In this document: positions 33,961 through 45,039 of the stretch, in pieces
Position numbering within the stretch: the stretch's first letter is position 1
Layout: each line of letters opens with the position of its first letter
NCBI GenBank assembly: GCA_039566865.1
Contig: CM076951.1
Location: 12,781,484 to 12,845,483 of the forward strand
DNA from: Aurelia coerulea
Taxonomy: Eukaryota > Cnidaria > Scyphozoa > Semaeostomeae > Ulmaridae
DNA length: 64,000 bases
Reading direction: 5' to 3'
Notes under the pieces: model-generated
The model's database searches: none
Seen by the model: only the letters and a program-made list of their open reading frames with translations
What the model was told of the DNA's origin: nothing
Position numbers and translations under genes: made by a program

Positions 33961-34931
33961 TAGTCATGTACTTGATCTAACAGCGCCTGTGATTGGTTGA
34001 TCTTGCTAGAGGGGGATTTCTAGGGTCTCGGAAGTAACTTGAATTCTGATTGGCTCTTGAGGGGAATCACGAAAGGTTTGGCCAATCACATCGCAATATG
34101 TCTGAAAACGGTTGACAAGTTTATCAGAGGCAACAACCACAACATGTCATGAAGAAGCTGGCTGCGAGTCTGGTGAGATACTTCGACTATTAGTTCAGCG
34201 AGGAGGCATGCGAATCGTGCATAAAATGGGAGTAATATTTTGCAACTTTGCCAATTGAAACATTCTGATTGTGCTGGAAGTCTTTGTAAGCAATACTGCA
34301 GAATCCTATGAGATAACAAGTGACTTGATGAAGGCCTACCCTAAGAAGCTAGACTCTCTAGGCCAAAGAAAGTGAAAGCTCTCGAAGAAACATCATGGTT
34401 ATTATTGGTAATAGAGAGGTTTGTAACTTTTCAGCTGTTGTGACACTAGTAATGAATGAAATTGATCTTATTTTGTTGCTAGAACTTCGTTGTCCCAGGT
34501 TGCAAAGCCACTTATTGTTTATGAAACCATGATTCACCGATCTTTGTGTGCCTTACTTCTTTAGTTTGGCCTTCTATAGGACAGTACACCTCAAGGCCTA
34601 AGGCCTAGGACCCTCGCAACAACAAACAAGAAGACACAAAAGCATCTGCATCGTAAATTATTTAAATACTCAACAATTTGTGAACGTTTCATATCATACA
34701 GTACATCATTATTATCGATGTACTGTGGAGGCTATTATAAGCCTTTGACAGTTCAATTCAATTTGTTTTGTACAATAATACTTTCACTAAACACTTCACA
34801 ACAATATCCAATCCAATGGCAATCACACGGTATTTTTTAACGTACTGACTGGTGGAACAATGTCCCTGTCTGTGGGCCCTTTTCATTCTCCCTTGTGAAC
34901 AAAACAGTGTGCTTCTTTAGCTTATCATGTT
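33961..34931. other. No recognisable gene
   Basis: Mostly AT-rich. A small hairpin CAGTACATC...GATGTACTG sits at about 34699-34726. The stretch could include the 5' part of the Penelope fragment that follows, but no RT motif is readable. Confidence 0.4.
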
Positions 34932-35438
34932 GTGTGTGTATATATATATACGAAACCAACTACAAAAACTGTTAAATTTTGCCAACCATGTAATATTAAA
35001 AACAGCCTATGCTGCAATCATCTCAAATCTACTAACTCATTCACGAGCTGTGTAACTAAAACAACCTATAAAATCTACCACGAATCTAACTGCAAAAGCA
35101 GAAACGTCATATACCTATTAGAATGCACACTTTGCTCTAAACAATATGTCGGAAAATCTGAATGGCCCTTCAACTTTAGACTCAACAACTATAGGCACAG
35201 AATCAAATCAACAGACTATGATAAACTACTCCCTGTCGAACAACACTTTCGCTTATCAAACCACGACTTTGCCAGAGATGCTAAATTTACAATCATAGAA
35301 AAAATTGAAAAGAACGTATCGGATGAAATTACGTCGATACTAGAATCACATGAAGACAACTGGATATTACGTCTTAGAACTCTCGCCCCAAATGGCCTAA
35401 ACGGCAAGCTTAACCACCCAGAAAATATAAGACTATAG
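34932..35438 (+). pseudogene. Penelope-like element 3' half: GIY-YIG endonuclease (copy 1)
   Basis: A Cys-rich lead-in (FCQPCNIKNSLCCNHLK) precedes the GIY-YIG domain: NVIYLLECTLCSKQYVGKSE, FNFRLNNYRHR, PVEQHFRLSNHDF and IIEKIEKN, ending LNHPENIRL and a stop. The linker, order and 3' position are as in Penelope-like retroelements, where this nuclease follows the RT. The domain itself is open throughout. The RT half is absent here. A hammerhead ribozyme lies 167 bp downstream. Confidence 0.85.
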
Positions 35439-35604
35439 ATCTTTAAACAGATGGACAGGCAACAGAATTACGTTCATTTTTTTGTTATTACATTGTTCCC
35501 CTGTGACCTGTCACTTTCTTAATCATACATAATTTGAAACAACTAATTTAACGTCACATTTATAAAAAGAATTTATAAAACTGTTGTATTAGAAAGTATA
35601 ACTC

Positions 35605-35646
35605 ATTCTCCTGATGATGACCACACGGTCGAAACTAGTTGGGAAT
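35605..35646 (+). ncRNA. Hammerhead ribozyme, type I minimal, of Penelope copy 1
   Basis: The core is CTGATGA (35611-35617), stem II GACC/GGTC with loop ACAC (35619-35630), GAAAC (35631-35635), a one-pair stem III with loop TA, and GTT as the cleavage triplet ending at 35640. Stem I pairs ATTCTC (35605-35610) with GGGAAT (35641-35646), including one G-U pair. Penelope-like elements are known to carry such minimal hammerheads near their ends. Activity is predicted, not shown. Confidence 0.8.
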
Positions 35647-35697
35647 TGAGAAAGAATTTATATATATTTATTCCTGCTCGTCTTTATTTTTGTTCAT

Positions 35698-35698
<1 letters not shown>

Positions 35699-35732
<34 letters not shown>
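35699..35732. repeat. (TA)n microsatellite at the meeting point of two Penelope 3' ends
   Basis: About 15 TA units lie between two copies of a similar tail (TCTTTATTTTTGTTCATCTT on the plus strand; TCTCTATTTTTGTGTACATC on the minus strand). Confidence 0.9.
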
Positions 35733-35737
<5 letters not shown>

Positions 35738-35789
35738 CACAAAAATAGAGACGATTTGAAGTTCTTTAATTCTTTTATTTCATTCTTCT

Positions 35790-35831
35790 ACTCTCGACGC
35801 GTTTCGACTCTGTGGTCATCGTCAGGAGAAT
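35790..35831 (-). ncRNA. Hammerhead ribozyme, type I minimal, of Penelope copy 2
   Basis: Read on the minus strand: ATTCTC, CTGACGA, stem II GAC/GTC with loop CACAGA, GAAAC, loop GC, GTC as the cleavage triplet, then GAGAGT. Stem I ATTCTC/GAGAGT forms six pairs, one of them G-U. CUGACGA differs from the usual CUGAUGA only at the tolerant position 7. Stem II is shorter than in copy 1. Confidence 0.75.
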
Positions 35832-36057
35832 GAATTTTTACAAGTGTGTATGCCTTTTTATAGCCGTTTTAGTGGCCACGTGACATAAATGAGGTCACGT
35901 GGCCTTAAAAGGGTCACGTGACGCCAAAATAAGGCGTCATATGAATGTTAAATGTTACGTTGTATTTGTAGAAATTGATAGGCCACAGGGGAACAAAGTA
36001 TTGCATAATTTTGTGAACGGAAAAAAGTGGCCTAACCATGGATTATTTAGGGGATTT

Positions 36058-37256
36058 TTATGATTTATAGTTGTCGGGGTGGTTAAGTTTATTGTTCAGT
36101 CCTTTAGGGGAAAGAGTCTGCAGTCGTTTAATCCAGCTGTCTTCGTGTGTTTCTAATAAATGTGTCATATTTTGGACGTTTTCTTTTTCGATCTTCTCGA
36201 TTATTATGAATCTTGCGTCTCTTTCGAAGACGTGATTTTGCTCTTTGAAATGTTTTTCTACCGGAAGGAGCTTGTCGTATTGCGCTGATTTTACACAAGA
36301 ACGGTAATTATTAAGTCTGTAGTTGAAAGGCCATTCTGATTTGCCGACATATTGTTTCTTACAGCGGGTGCATTCAAGGAGATATATTACGTTCATGCTT
36401 TTGCAGTTAGATTCGTGAAAGATTTTATAGGTTTTGTGGGTATTTACGCTAGTGAATGAATTAATTTTAATGACATGGTTGCAGTATAGGCTTCTTTTGG
36501 TATTACATGGTGAGCAGTATTTAATTGTTCTTTTGTTGGCTTTTTTCTTTTAACTTTGTTATTGATGATAGTGTTGCTGCCAATTATTTCTCTCAGGTTC
36601 TTGCATCGACGAAATGCAATTATCGGAGGTTCCGAGTAGAGTTTCTTGAGTTTGGGCTTTATGTTTAAAATATCCCATCTTTCTTTTAAGATTTTACCAA
36701 TTTGGGGCAGTGTAGAATTAAAGGTAGTGACTAGGGGGATTCTTGTGGATCGTTTCTTTGAAACTTTCCTTAATGTCGTGTCTCTTGGGGTTATGATGGC
36801 TTTACCGATTTGTTCTTGGAGATTCTCTTTATGATATCCTCGTCGGAGAAAATTTTCTTCCATTTTTTTGCAGTTGCTACCTAGTTGGTCATCTTTTGTG
36901 CATATCCTTCTAAGTCTAAGAGCTTGTGAATAGGGTAAACTGTTCTTAAGATGTCTGGGGTGGGCTGATTTATAGTGTAGGTAGTTGTGTGTGTCAGTTG
37001 GTTTGGTGAATAGAGTTGTTTGTAGTTGTCTGTTGTCGTCTATATAGATACAGGTGTCTAGGAAAGGGATTGATGTTTTTGAAATTTCATAGTCGAACTT
37101 TATTGATGGGTGTTTTGTGTTGAGTTGCTCAGCGAACGTCTTGAATTCTCTTTCGCTGCCTTTGTAGATTAAAAGGATGTCGTCTATGTACCTGCCATAG
37201 TATAGGCAGTCTTTACCTATTGTGGGGTAGATGTGTTTTTCTTCAAATTCACCCAT
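36058..37256 (-). pseudogene. Penelope-like element: RT C-terminal half and GIY-YIG endonuclease (copy 2)
   Basis: The frame 37256-36444 encodes YGRYIDDILLIYKGSE, the RT catalytic YxDD motif, then IKFDYEISKTSIPFLDT, TLFTKPTDTHNYLHY and SAHPRHLKNSLPYSQALRLR, all hallmark Penelope RT blocks. A frame change between about 36515 and 36550 separates this from the Cys linker (CSPCNTKRSLYCNHV) and the GIY-YIG domain (36396-36058: NVIYLLECTRCKKQYVGKSE, FNYRLNNYR). The RT is 5'-truncated. Copies 1 and 2 face each other tail to tail. Confidence 0.85.
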
Positions 37257-38476
37257 GTATATAACAGCGTAAGAGGGTGCTGCAACGGTATATATATATC
37301 AAAAACATTATTTAAACAATGCAGTTTGAAGCTTTGTGCCTTTTTTGGATTTTAATATATTTTGGGTGAGTGACTTTGTGACTGATGACGCGCATTGACT
37401 TATGCCTTTGTTGTAAATTTGTACCGTAAAAAATTGGAGGCCCTTTTATCTTAGAGATTTCTAATATGGTACGCTATCACAAAAGGCTGTATGTGTCTTT
37501 ACTGGTTAAAACAGTGCTCAATGCCATGTAGGCTAATATGGTACGCTATAACTTATATGATATGATGCCCATGAAAGGTGCACATCTGGCTATTGTTTAA
37601 GAAACTATTATTCTATTGTTCTTCCTTTGTCATCATCTGTGCTCAGAACATCAAAAGCAGTCTTTCCTCATAGAACATTCCAAAAAAGTATCAACCAAAC
37701 CAAATGTAATATTTAACAAGCATGGGTTGTTTTATTCTGACCTTAGAAAAGGGGTCATCACATTCATCAAATCCAGTAAAGTCACGCTTTTCTAAAAACT
37801 TTGGACATCAAATACTCTTGTGCACTATATAGTCAACAATTTTACCGCAGTGTATATGATGACTTCCTTCTTGAAGTTTCAAGGTGTAGCATGTAAGACA
37901 TAACTTCAGATGCAGCAAGGAAAAATAGGTCATCAAGGTTTTTCAAGATAAAAAGGCTGAAACAATGACTGGCTCCTGAATGAATTTATTATGTATGGGT
38001 TTCTTGTTGAAAATTAGTTATATTTGTGGGTAATACTAAATATAACTATTTGAGTACTACTAACAATCTGTCTGAACACCCCTTGTGACATCCCTGGGTT
38101 TGCACCAACGTGGTCTTAGAGTTCTAAAGAGAATAACATTTGGGCCCAGAGCTTAAAAATGGAAGTGATCAACATGGAAACTCTGTTACAATGCCTGATT
38201 AACAATGCTTCAACAAGTAAATTCTCCGTCAGTCAAACGCATCCAGCATTGCATCCAACATTTGAAACAAAATTTGTTTTTGATCTCCATCAAACTTCAT
38301 GCAAGATCAATTTGCAAATGTTATCCAACATGGTTGGTCAAACGCATCCAACATATAATTAGACAATGGTCTCCAGCATGTTGGATGAAATATTGAAATG
38401 TATGTGAAATGTATTCATGAAAAATGAAATATATGCCTTTGGCCAGGGGTTAAGACAACTTCTAAGCATAACAGTG
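37257..38476. other. No recognisable gene; imprecise CATCCAACAT repeats at 38205-38400
   Basis: CAAACGCATCCA and CATCCAACAT recur four or five times around 38230-38400, ending with the inverse GCATGTTGGATGAAAT. This could be a decayed miniature element. The rest is AT-rich spacer. Confidence 0.4.
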
Positions 38477-38634
38477 GTTTAAAGGGTCTGTTTCATCCAG
38501 CATGCCTTGCACGTGCCATCTCTTGGTTTGCCTTTGTTGCCGCCATTTTCATGGGCCATGAAAATGGCGAACAACAAAGGAACATCAACAGATGGCATGT
38601 TCAAGGAATGCTGGATGAAACAGACCCTTTAAAC
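38477..38634. mobile_element. TTAA-flanked hairpin element (about 150 bp), Kolobok/piggyBac-like
   Basis: AGGGTCTGTTTCATCCAGCA at the left is answered by its inverse at the right (GGATGAAACAGACCCT), each bordered by TTAA. The arms stay complementary to the centre (CCATTTTCATGG), so the whole element is one hairpin with a few mismatches. TTAA duplications are characteristic of piggyBac and Kolobok elements; AGGG ends favour Kolobok. Non-coding. Confidence 0.7.
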
Positions 38635-39489
38635 ACCAATGATATTGTTTTTTTCAGCTTGCAACTGCATATCATATGTCAATGACAAAAGCCCAAAGAT
38701 TGTCTGGTTTTCTGCCACTCTTGAGGAAGTTCACAGATCTCTGATTTGAAGAAAAGATTTGAAAGAACAAACTTTGACAAAGACATTTTTAAAATGAGAG
38801 GCATATGAGCTGTTGGGACTTTAAGTTTACAGGATGTGTAATTTTGGCTGATGCAATTTGAATGAGTTGGATGGAATAAATTACTTTGTTAGATATGGTT
38901 GATTTCCTCAAATTTACATTGTTTATTTTTACTTAGATTTTCTCTTTGAATGAGTGAATGGCATTTTCCTTTCATTGTGACTGAATTGAAAAGCCCTGCA
39001 ATTTGTCAAATTTGTCAGTATGTTTTGTCAGGTTGCTGAACCCTTTCTTGTTTATGCTTGGCAGGGGTCCAATCAGCAGGGGCACAACTATGGTGGGGGT
39101 CCAGACCCCTGCCCTTTTTGGAAAAGGGCAAATAAGTGCCCTTTTTAGGGAGAAAATTATGTTAATTTGACATGTTACTGACCGGTACTTTTACGGATTC
39201 TTGGGATGGAGTATCAATATTTGTTGAATGCTTTCTTGAATTGCTAAGATCTTGAACAAAGTTTGAGAATTCACTATGCTTGAATTGGATTTGTCGTTCC
39301 GAAATTATCTGCAATTTTCTAAACATTGAGGCTCAAAAACTTGCAAATTTGGCTGAAAATTTCAACAGATTTCTGCAACTCCTTTATGTCTTATATGGCA
39401 CATGTGAAAAGCACTTACAAATTAGATGCTCAAAGACAAGACTCATTTTGTTAAAAGAAGCAGTTGCAAGAAAATTTTACGACTGAGTG
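38635..39489. other. No recognisable gene
   Basis: A short frame at 39280-39486 is interrupted by the element that follows. Nothing is identifiable. Confidence 0.4.
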
Positions 39490-39498
39490 AGTAAAAAC

Positions 39499-41123
39499 GG
39501 CATAACGGAATAACCAGACCCAGGACCACTAGGACCGGACCCTAACGGACCAGACCCTAGGGGAATGCCATACCCTCGCTTTGACATTGGATAGGAAGTT
39601 AGTGACCGAAAGGAGGGGAATTTCACTCAAAAAGACGTCGTACACGAAATCCTTCTGTTCTATAAAAATCTCGTACACTTTTGCGAATGAGTGACCCTGG
39701 AATTCACATATATGTTCTGCGACACACCCAGGCCCACTCAACTGAGTTCATCGAAGAGAAGCTTTCAGACTGCCCAGCCTCCAAGCTGCAAGTTCATCTC
39801 AGCGCCAAGAGTTCAAATTTATCAGGCACGCAAATTTAGCAGGCATACTTAGCGACTTTGTTAGCTCCCATGGTGGCCCCAGAAAATTATTAGGGGGGAG
39901 ATGGTCACATGTATCTTCCAAAATATGAGTTACACTCATCTTTTTCGATAAGAAACTGAGGTCCAAGGTCGTTAGATCGTTTCTTAAATCTTAGGACATT
40001 TCGCTTCCAAAGTTTTAAATTTGTTTTTGCCAATTTGTAATGCCGAAAATGTAGAATTAATTTCGTTTTGTTAGAACGGCTTCCAAACTATTTGATAAGA
40101 TCTAAAACAATAGGTAATAACATAACTGCCACTCAAAAATAATTGGACATGGTACAGTAATAGCAATAGTAATAGTATTTTTAAATGAAAATTACAAAAG
40201 TTTCGTGGCATTTTGATACAGGCAATGGGGTAGTATTTTTCGAAAATTTTAGCTTACTGTTTCTTATGAGCTGTTTCTTGTAAAAATGCATGCCCGTAAG
40301 AAGCGGGGGGGGGGGGCAGAGGGGTTTAAGCCCCCCAATAGTTTTGAAAACAGTGGTGCCACGCCACAAGTATCAATTAGATGTATTGTTCTCTATTGTT
40401 CTAAGAACAATCCCCCCAATCAGAAGCTGCTTCCTGCATGCACGATACGAGAAAACAAATGCACTACTCAAATGCACTACTCAAATGCACATTCTGAGAT
40501 GTAATATTGGGATCATGGGATTTACCAAAGGCAGGTAGGGTCAATGCCCGGGTCAATGCGTGGTTTGAGAGAATAGTTCTATTAACATTCCCAAAATCAT
40601 CACTCTCTCTTTCGAGATCACCTTACCCCATATATCTGCCAATTACCACCTTCACAATAAACATTTCGAACAAACATGTTATCAAAAAGCTGCCTGCTAA
40701 ATGATTTTGCAGTCCCAAACTAACTGGCAAAGAGTCAATAAATTGAGATTGTGGAGATGAAATACAACGTGGCTGGCATCACGACGCCATTGCAACAACT
40801 TGAATCACCAAGCAAGGCAGAGAGGTAAAATATTTAGGCCATGTAGTTAAATGCTTTGGCCTAGTGGGCAATGGCTTGAGGCTGGATCAAAGTTTGCCTG
40901 CTTGTTAGACGATTAAATATACCATGCGTATTTGTGTTTGTTGTGGCATCCAGAAGGTAGAACTTCGTTACAGCAGTGACTGCCTTATCTTACTTTGGAG
41001 CGAAGCTTCTGTGTTGGCCGCCATTGCAAAAAACGCTGGAAGGAAAGTAATGGGTATTCCCCTAGGGTCTGGTCCGTTAGGGTCCGGTCCTACTGGTCCT
41101 GGGTCTGGTTATTCCGTTATGCC
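39499..41123. mobile_element. Second GGC-ended element with 9-bp duplication (1,625 bp, non-autonomous)
   Basis: The ends are GGCATAACGGAATAACCAGA and its inverse, with inverted homology over about 70 bp and one or two mismatches. AGTAAAAAC flanks both sides (39490-39498 and 41124-41132). The repeats contain the runs GGACCGGACCC and CCTAACGGACC. No transposase is encoded. A family-D dispersed repeat (39950-40290) and a 13-G run (near 40303) lie inside. Duplication length and GGC start match the 11.6-kb element, but the inner terminal sequence differs. Confidence 0.8.
39950..40290. repeat. Dispersed family-D repeat
   Basis: GATAAGAAACTGAGG, CGTTTCTTAAATCTTAGGACATT, TTTGATAAGATCTAAAAC and CTGTTTCTTATGAGCTGTTTC match the order of similar blocks at 21530-21930 and elsewhere. 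Boundaries are approximate. Confidence 0.45.
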
Positions 41124-41132
41124 AGTAAAAAC

Positions 41133-42954
41133 AATCCCATTTGAAAGACCAGTGCTGTCTGGATATGAAGGTAAAGATATTGTTCATGTTCAAATTAATT
41201 TTACATTTGCCTAATGAAATCGGCAACTTCATCTCAAAATTTTCTCAAAAAACAAAGCCCATTCAAAAATCTTCAAAGTAGGCCGAAAATTTTGACCAAA
41301 TTTTCTTCCTCGCAGCAATGGCTTTTTACATGCTTTTAGCACATTTCATCCCTTTGGAATTATGAAAGTGTCATTTCTCGCCCTGGGAGCATAACAGCAT
41401 AATTCCAGGTGACTTCGTCCTCCCAAGAGTGTAACACAACACGTGCCAATGCTTGTTGAAGTCATCACTGTGAAGCAGGGATATCAGGAAAATTTTAGTC
41501 GTCATTTTGGGCCGGTTTTAAAGGTTTCCTGAAATGGCTTTTTCCAGAAAATCCCTTACCATTTTAGAGTGGAGTGGCCGACCTCATTCAGGTAAATTTG
41601 TAAAAGGATTTGAACATGTCCACTATTGAATGATATATTTGCCAATATTTTCGTTCTCTTATCCAAGGAGCGGTGGCCTTTCAAATAGGGATTGCTTTTT
41701 TTTCTCATCCTGGAAAAGGAATTGGCCCAACGTTGAGAAACCATACAACAAACTTCAAAGCACAGTTTCTTATCAAAAGCGTGTACGAGCAGTCTTTTCA
41801 GTGTTACTTGTCTCTCCTAGGCGGGTGTCTTTCATTCTCTTCTTGTGTTGACCTCTTTTTAAGACAGGCATTCTCTCACTATCTAGAGAGCGTGATTTTA
41901 AAAATTTTCAGGGCAAGCCCCCGAATCCCCTCCCAACTCCCTTTTTCCTGGGAACAAAAATAAACCAACGTGCTTTTGATGGGGTTCACAAAAGATACCA
42001 TAGAGAAGGCCACGTTTGTGTTATTCTTAAAGTATTCTTATTTTTTCAAATAGAAACCATGCCGTCTTCGTCTATCACAGTTTACATGCTCTCACTATTG
42101 CTAATGTAAGTCGAAAAGAATTCATATCAAAATGGCCAAAATTGATGATGCTATCAAAAATGACATAGAACAAGAAGACCCTTTTGCATATTTAAAGTGC
42201 CTATGACACCAACTACGATTTAAAGCACGTATGCAAAAAAATAACGAATACGAATAGAAACAAGAAAATAAGTGCATTTTTGGCTATTCTATTTTAGAAA
42301 ATTATACGCTAGAAGGGACTTTAGGACAGAGGTGGAAAAAATATTTTCCTTTCTGGGAACCCTAGGTTTATAGCTGAAAAATCTCTGCAAAATTTTATCA
42401 GAATTTAATCAAGAAATGAGTAAAATACGACAGGGGATCACAAGCTCTGTCGTATGAGAGGGACAAACAAGACTTGACAACCACCGTATTTATGCAGCAT
42501 TTAATTCATCAATTCTAGGCTATCATCTGCGGTTTTTTTTTAACATCTGATCAGTCGTTGCACCCTTGCTATTTCATTTTCAATCCGACTCGGCAAGAGA
42601 CGATGTTTAACTCAGGTTCTTAAGCAGGGCAGATTCCCCCATCTTCAAACCAGTTTGATTCGACAAAGGCAAGAATACTATAGGATTTACAGTTGACAGG
42701 GAGCTGACAATAGTGAAAGCCTTTTCCCTTGAAAAGAAATGAAAGCACCGAGATCCAGGAGCATTAGCGCACGGGGAGATGAAATTTGATGGGGGGGGGG
42801 GGGGGCTGCCTGATAGAAAATCTAATGTTTACGAAAATTTTTGCCCAATTATATAGCTAATTGTTCCAACATGAGGATGGCTGTAGCCCCCACCCCTAGC
42901 CCCCGTCTCCAACGCCTATGCTGCCAGGCTCGACTATGTGTTCGTGTAGACTTT
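41133..42954. other. No recognisable gene; poly-G run near 42790
   Basis: AT-rich DNA with short frames only. A run of about 16 G occurs at 42789-42805. No exon, repeat end or RNA gene could be supported. Confidence 0.4.
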
Positions 42955-44720
42955 GTCCCAATTTCTAACTCTTTGTTGGTGTACATGTAGGTATCTATCT
43001 ATATGAGACCCAGGAGACCCATTTTCTGACTCTGTGTTGGTGTGCATGTAGGTATCTATGTGACCCTCGAGACCCAGGAGACCCACTTTTTAACTCTCTG
43101 TTGCTGTGCATGTAGGTATCTATCTGTATGAGACCCAAGAGACGCACTTTTTAACTCTGTGTTGGTGTGCATGTAGCCCGGGGGGGGGGGGGGTACTTAT
43201 TATATTCGTCCGACAGGGATGTGCCGTTTTTAAGGGTATCGTTTTCACCAATTTTTTCTAGTACAGGGTATCAAAATGAGGCAATTTTTCTAGAGCAGGT
43301 TGTCAAAACATGTCAAGGGGGAATATTCTGCTAGATCGGGTCGTTTTTCGGTCAAATTTCATGTTTTTGAGTATACTTTTCACCAATTTTTTCTAGAACA
43401 GGTTATCATTTTCAGCGAAAAATTCAGGAGCAGGGTAAAAACAACTTTCGTGGGCACACCCCTGTACAAATTTAAGTCAAGTACCCCCCCCCCCCCCCCC
43501 CCCCGGGGCATGTAGGTATCTATCCATGTATATATGTGACCCTCGAGACCCAGGAGACCCACTTTCTGACTATCTGTTGGTGTGCATGTAGGTATCTATA
43601 TATATGTGACCCTCAAGACCCAGGAGACCCACTTTTTAACTCTGTGTTGGTGTGCATGTAGGTATCTACTGTATCTATATGAGACCTCGAGACCCAGGAG
43701 ACCCACTTATTAACTCTGTGTTGGTGTGCATGTAGGTATCTACTGTATCTATATGAGACCCAGGAGACCCACTTTTTAACTCTGTGTTGGTGTGCATGTG
43801 GGTATCTATCTATATGTGACCCTCGAGACCCAGGAGACCCACTTTTTAACTCTGTGTTGGTGTGCATGTAGGTATCTATCTATATGAGACCCTCGAGACC
43901 CAGGAGACCCACTTTTTAACTCTGTGTTGGTGTGCATGTGGGTATCTATCTATATGAGACCCTCGAGACCCACTTTTTAACTCTGTGTTGGTGTGCATGT
44001 GGGTATCTATCTATGTATATATGTGACCCTCGAGACCCAGGAGACCCACTTTCTGACTCTCTGTTGGTGTGCATGTAGGTATCTATCTATATGAGACCCT
44101 CGAGACCTAGGAGACCCACTTTTTAACTCCGTGTTGGTGTGGATGTGGTGTGGGTATCTATCTATATGTGACCCTCGAGGCCCAGGAGACCCACTTTTTA
44201 ACTCTGTGTTGGTGTGCATGTACAGTAGGTATCTATCTATATGAGACCCTCGAGACCTAGGAGACCCACTTTCTGACTCTCTGTTGGTGTGCATGTAGGT
44301 ATCTATCTATTTGAGACCCTCGAGACCTAGGAGACCCACTTTTTAACTCTGTGTTGGTGTGCATGTAGGTATCTATCTATATGAGACCCTCGAGACCCAC
44401 TTTCTGACTCTCTGTTGGTGTGCATGTAGGTATCTATCTATGTATATATGAGACCCAGGAAACCCATTTTCTGACTCTCTGTTGGTGTGGATGTAGGTAT
44501 CTATCAATGTATCTATGTGACCCTCGAGACCCAGGAGACCCACTTTCTGACTCTCTGTTGTTGTGGATGTAGGTATCTATCTATGTATATATGTGACCCT
44601 CGAGACCCAGGAGACCCATTTTCTGACTCTCTGTTGGTGTGCATGTAGGTATCTATCTATGTATATATGAGACCCTTGAGACCCACTTTCTGACTCTCTG
44701 TTGGTGTGCGCATGTAGGTA
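42955..44720. repeat. Minisatellite, about 65-85 bp unit, roughly 20 copies
   Basis: The unit runs CTGTTGGTGTGCATGTAGG, TATCTATCTATATGAGACCC, then TCGAGACCCAGGAGACCCAC and TTTTTAACTC or TTTCTGACTC. Copies vary by loss of the middle CTCGAGACCCAGGAG part and by TATC expansion. A G-ended miniature element interrupts the array at 43177-43507. Open frames through the array exist on the minus strand but arise from the repeat. Confidence 0.9.
43177..43507. mobile_element. Miniature element with poly-G/poly-C ends inside the minisatellite (331 bp)
   Basis: The left end is CCCGGGG... then GTACTT; the right end is AAGTACCCC... then CCCGGG. GCATGTAG flanks both sides (43169-43176 and 43508-43515). That motif occurs once per minisatellite unit, so its doubling marks the insertion. 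Inside, TTTTTCTAG(A/T)(A/G)CAGG(G/T) recurs three times. An 8-bp duplication fits hAT-type elements. Confidence 0.7.
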
Positions 44721-44875
44721 TCTAGTATGTGTCCATATGTCTGTGCCTGTATGCATCTAGTATGTGTCCATATGTCTGTGCCTGTATGCATCTAGTATGT
44801 GTCCATATGTCTGTGCCTGTATGCATCTAGTATGTGTCCATATGTCTGTATGCATCTATGCATATCTATGTGTTC
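44721..44875. repeat. 35-bp tandem repeat, about 4 copies
   Basis: TCTAGTATGTGTCCATATGT begins at 44721, 44756, 44791 and 44826, an exact 35-bp period; the last copy is degenerate. It directly follows the minisatellite. Confidence 0.9.
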
Positions 44876-45039
44876 ATATGTCTCTGTCTCTGTCTGTGCA
44901 TTCTTTTTCTGTCGTTATGTCTGCGTCTGTGTTCTATTGTATGTATATCTAAAATCTACAAGATTTTTAATCTTTTCTATTGTATGCAAATGAGAAAATT
45001 CAAATTGGCCAATAGGAGGGCCTGTTAGATTCTAGTAGA

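Noticed and set aside
33700..34000. Tyrosine recombinase of the DIRS element
   Set aside because: No R-H-x-R-Y pattern is visible after the RNase H region; the frames here only continue degraded pol sequence.
39540..41090. Telomere-like sequence (CCCTAA/TTAGGG words)
   Set aside because: The words occur once inside each terminal inverted repeat of the 39499-41123 element and are not tandem.
43613..44294. Open frames with repeated histidine/threonine-rich peptides on the minus strand
   Set aside because: They arise from the 65-85 bp minisatellite whose unit happens to lack stops; no start context or splice support.
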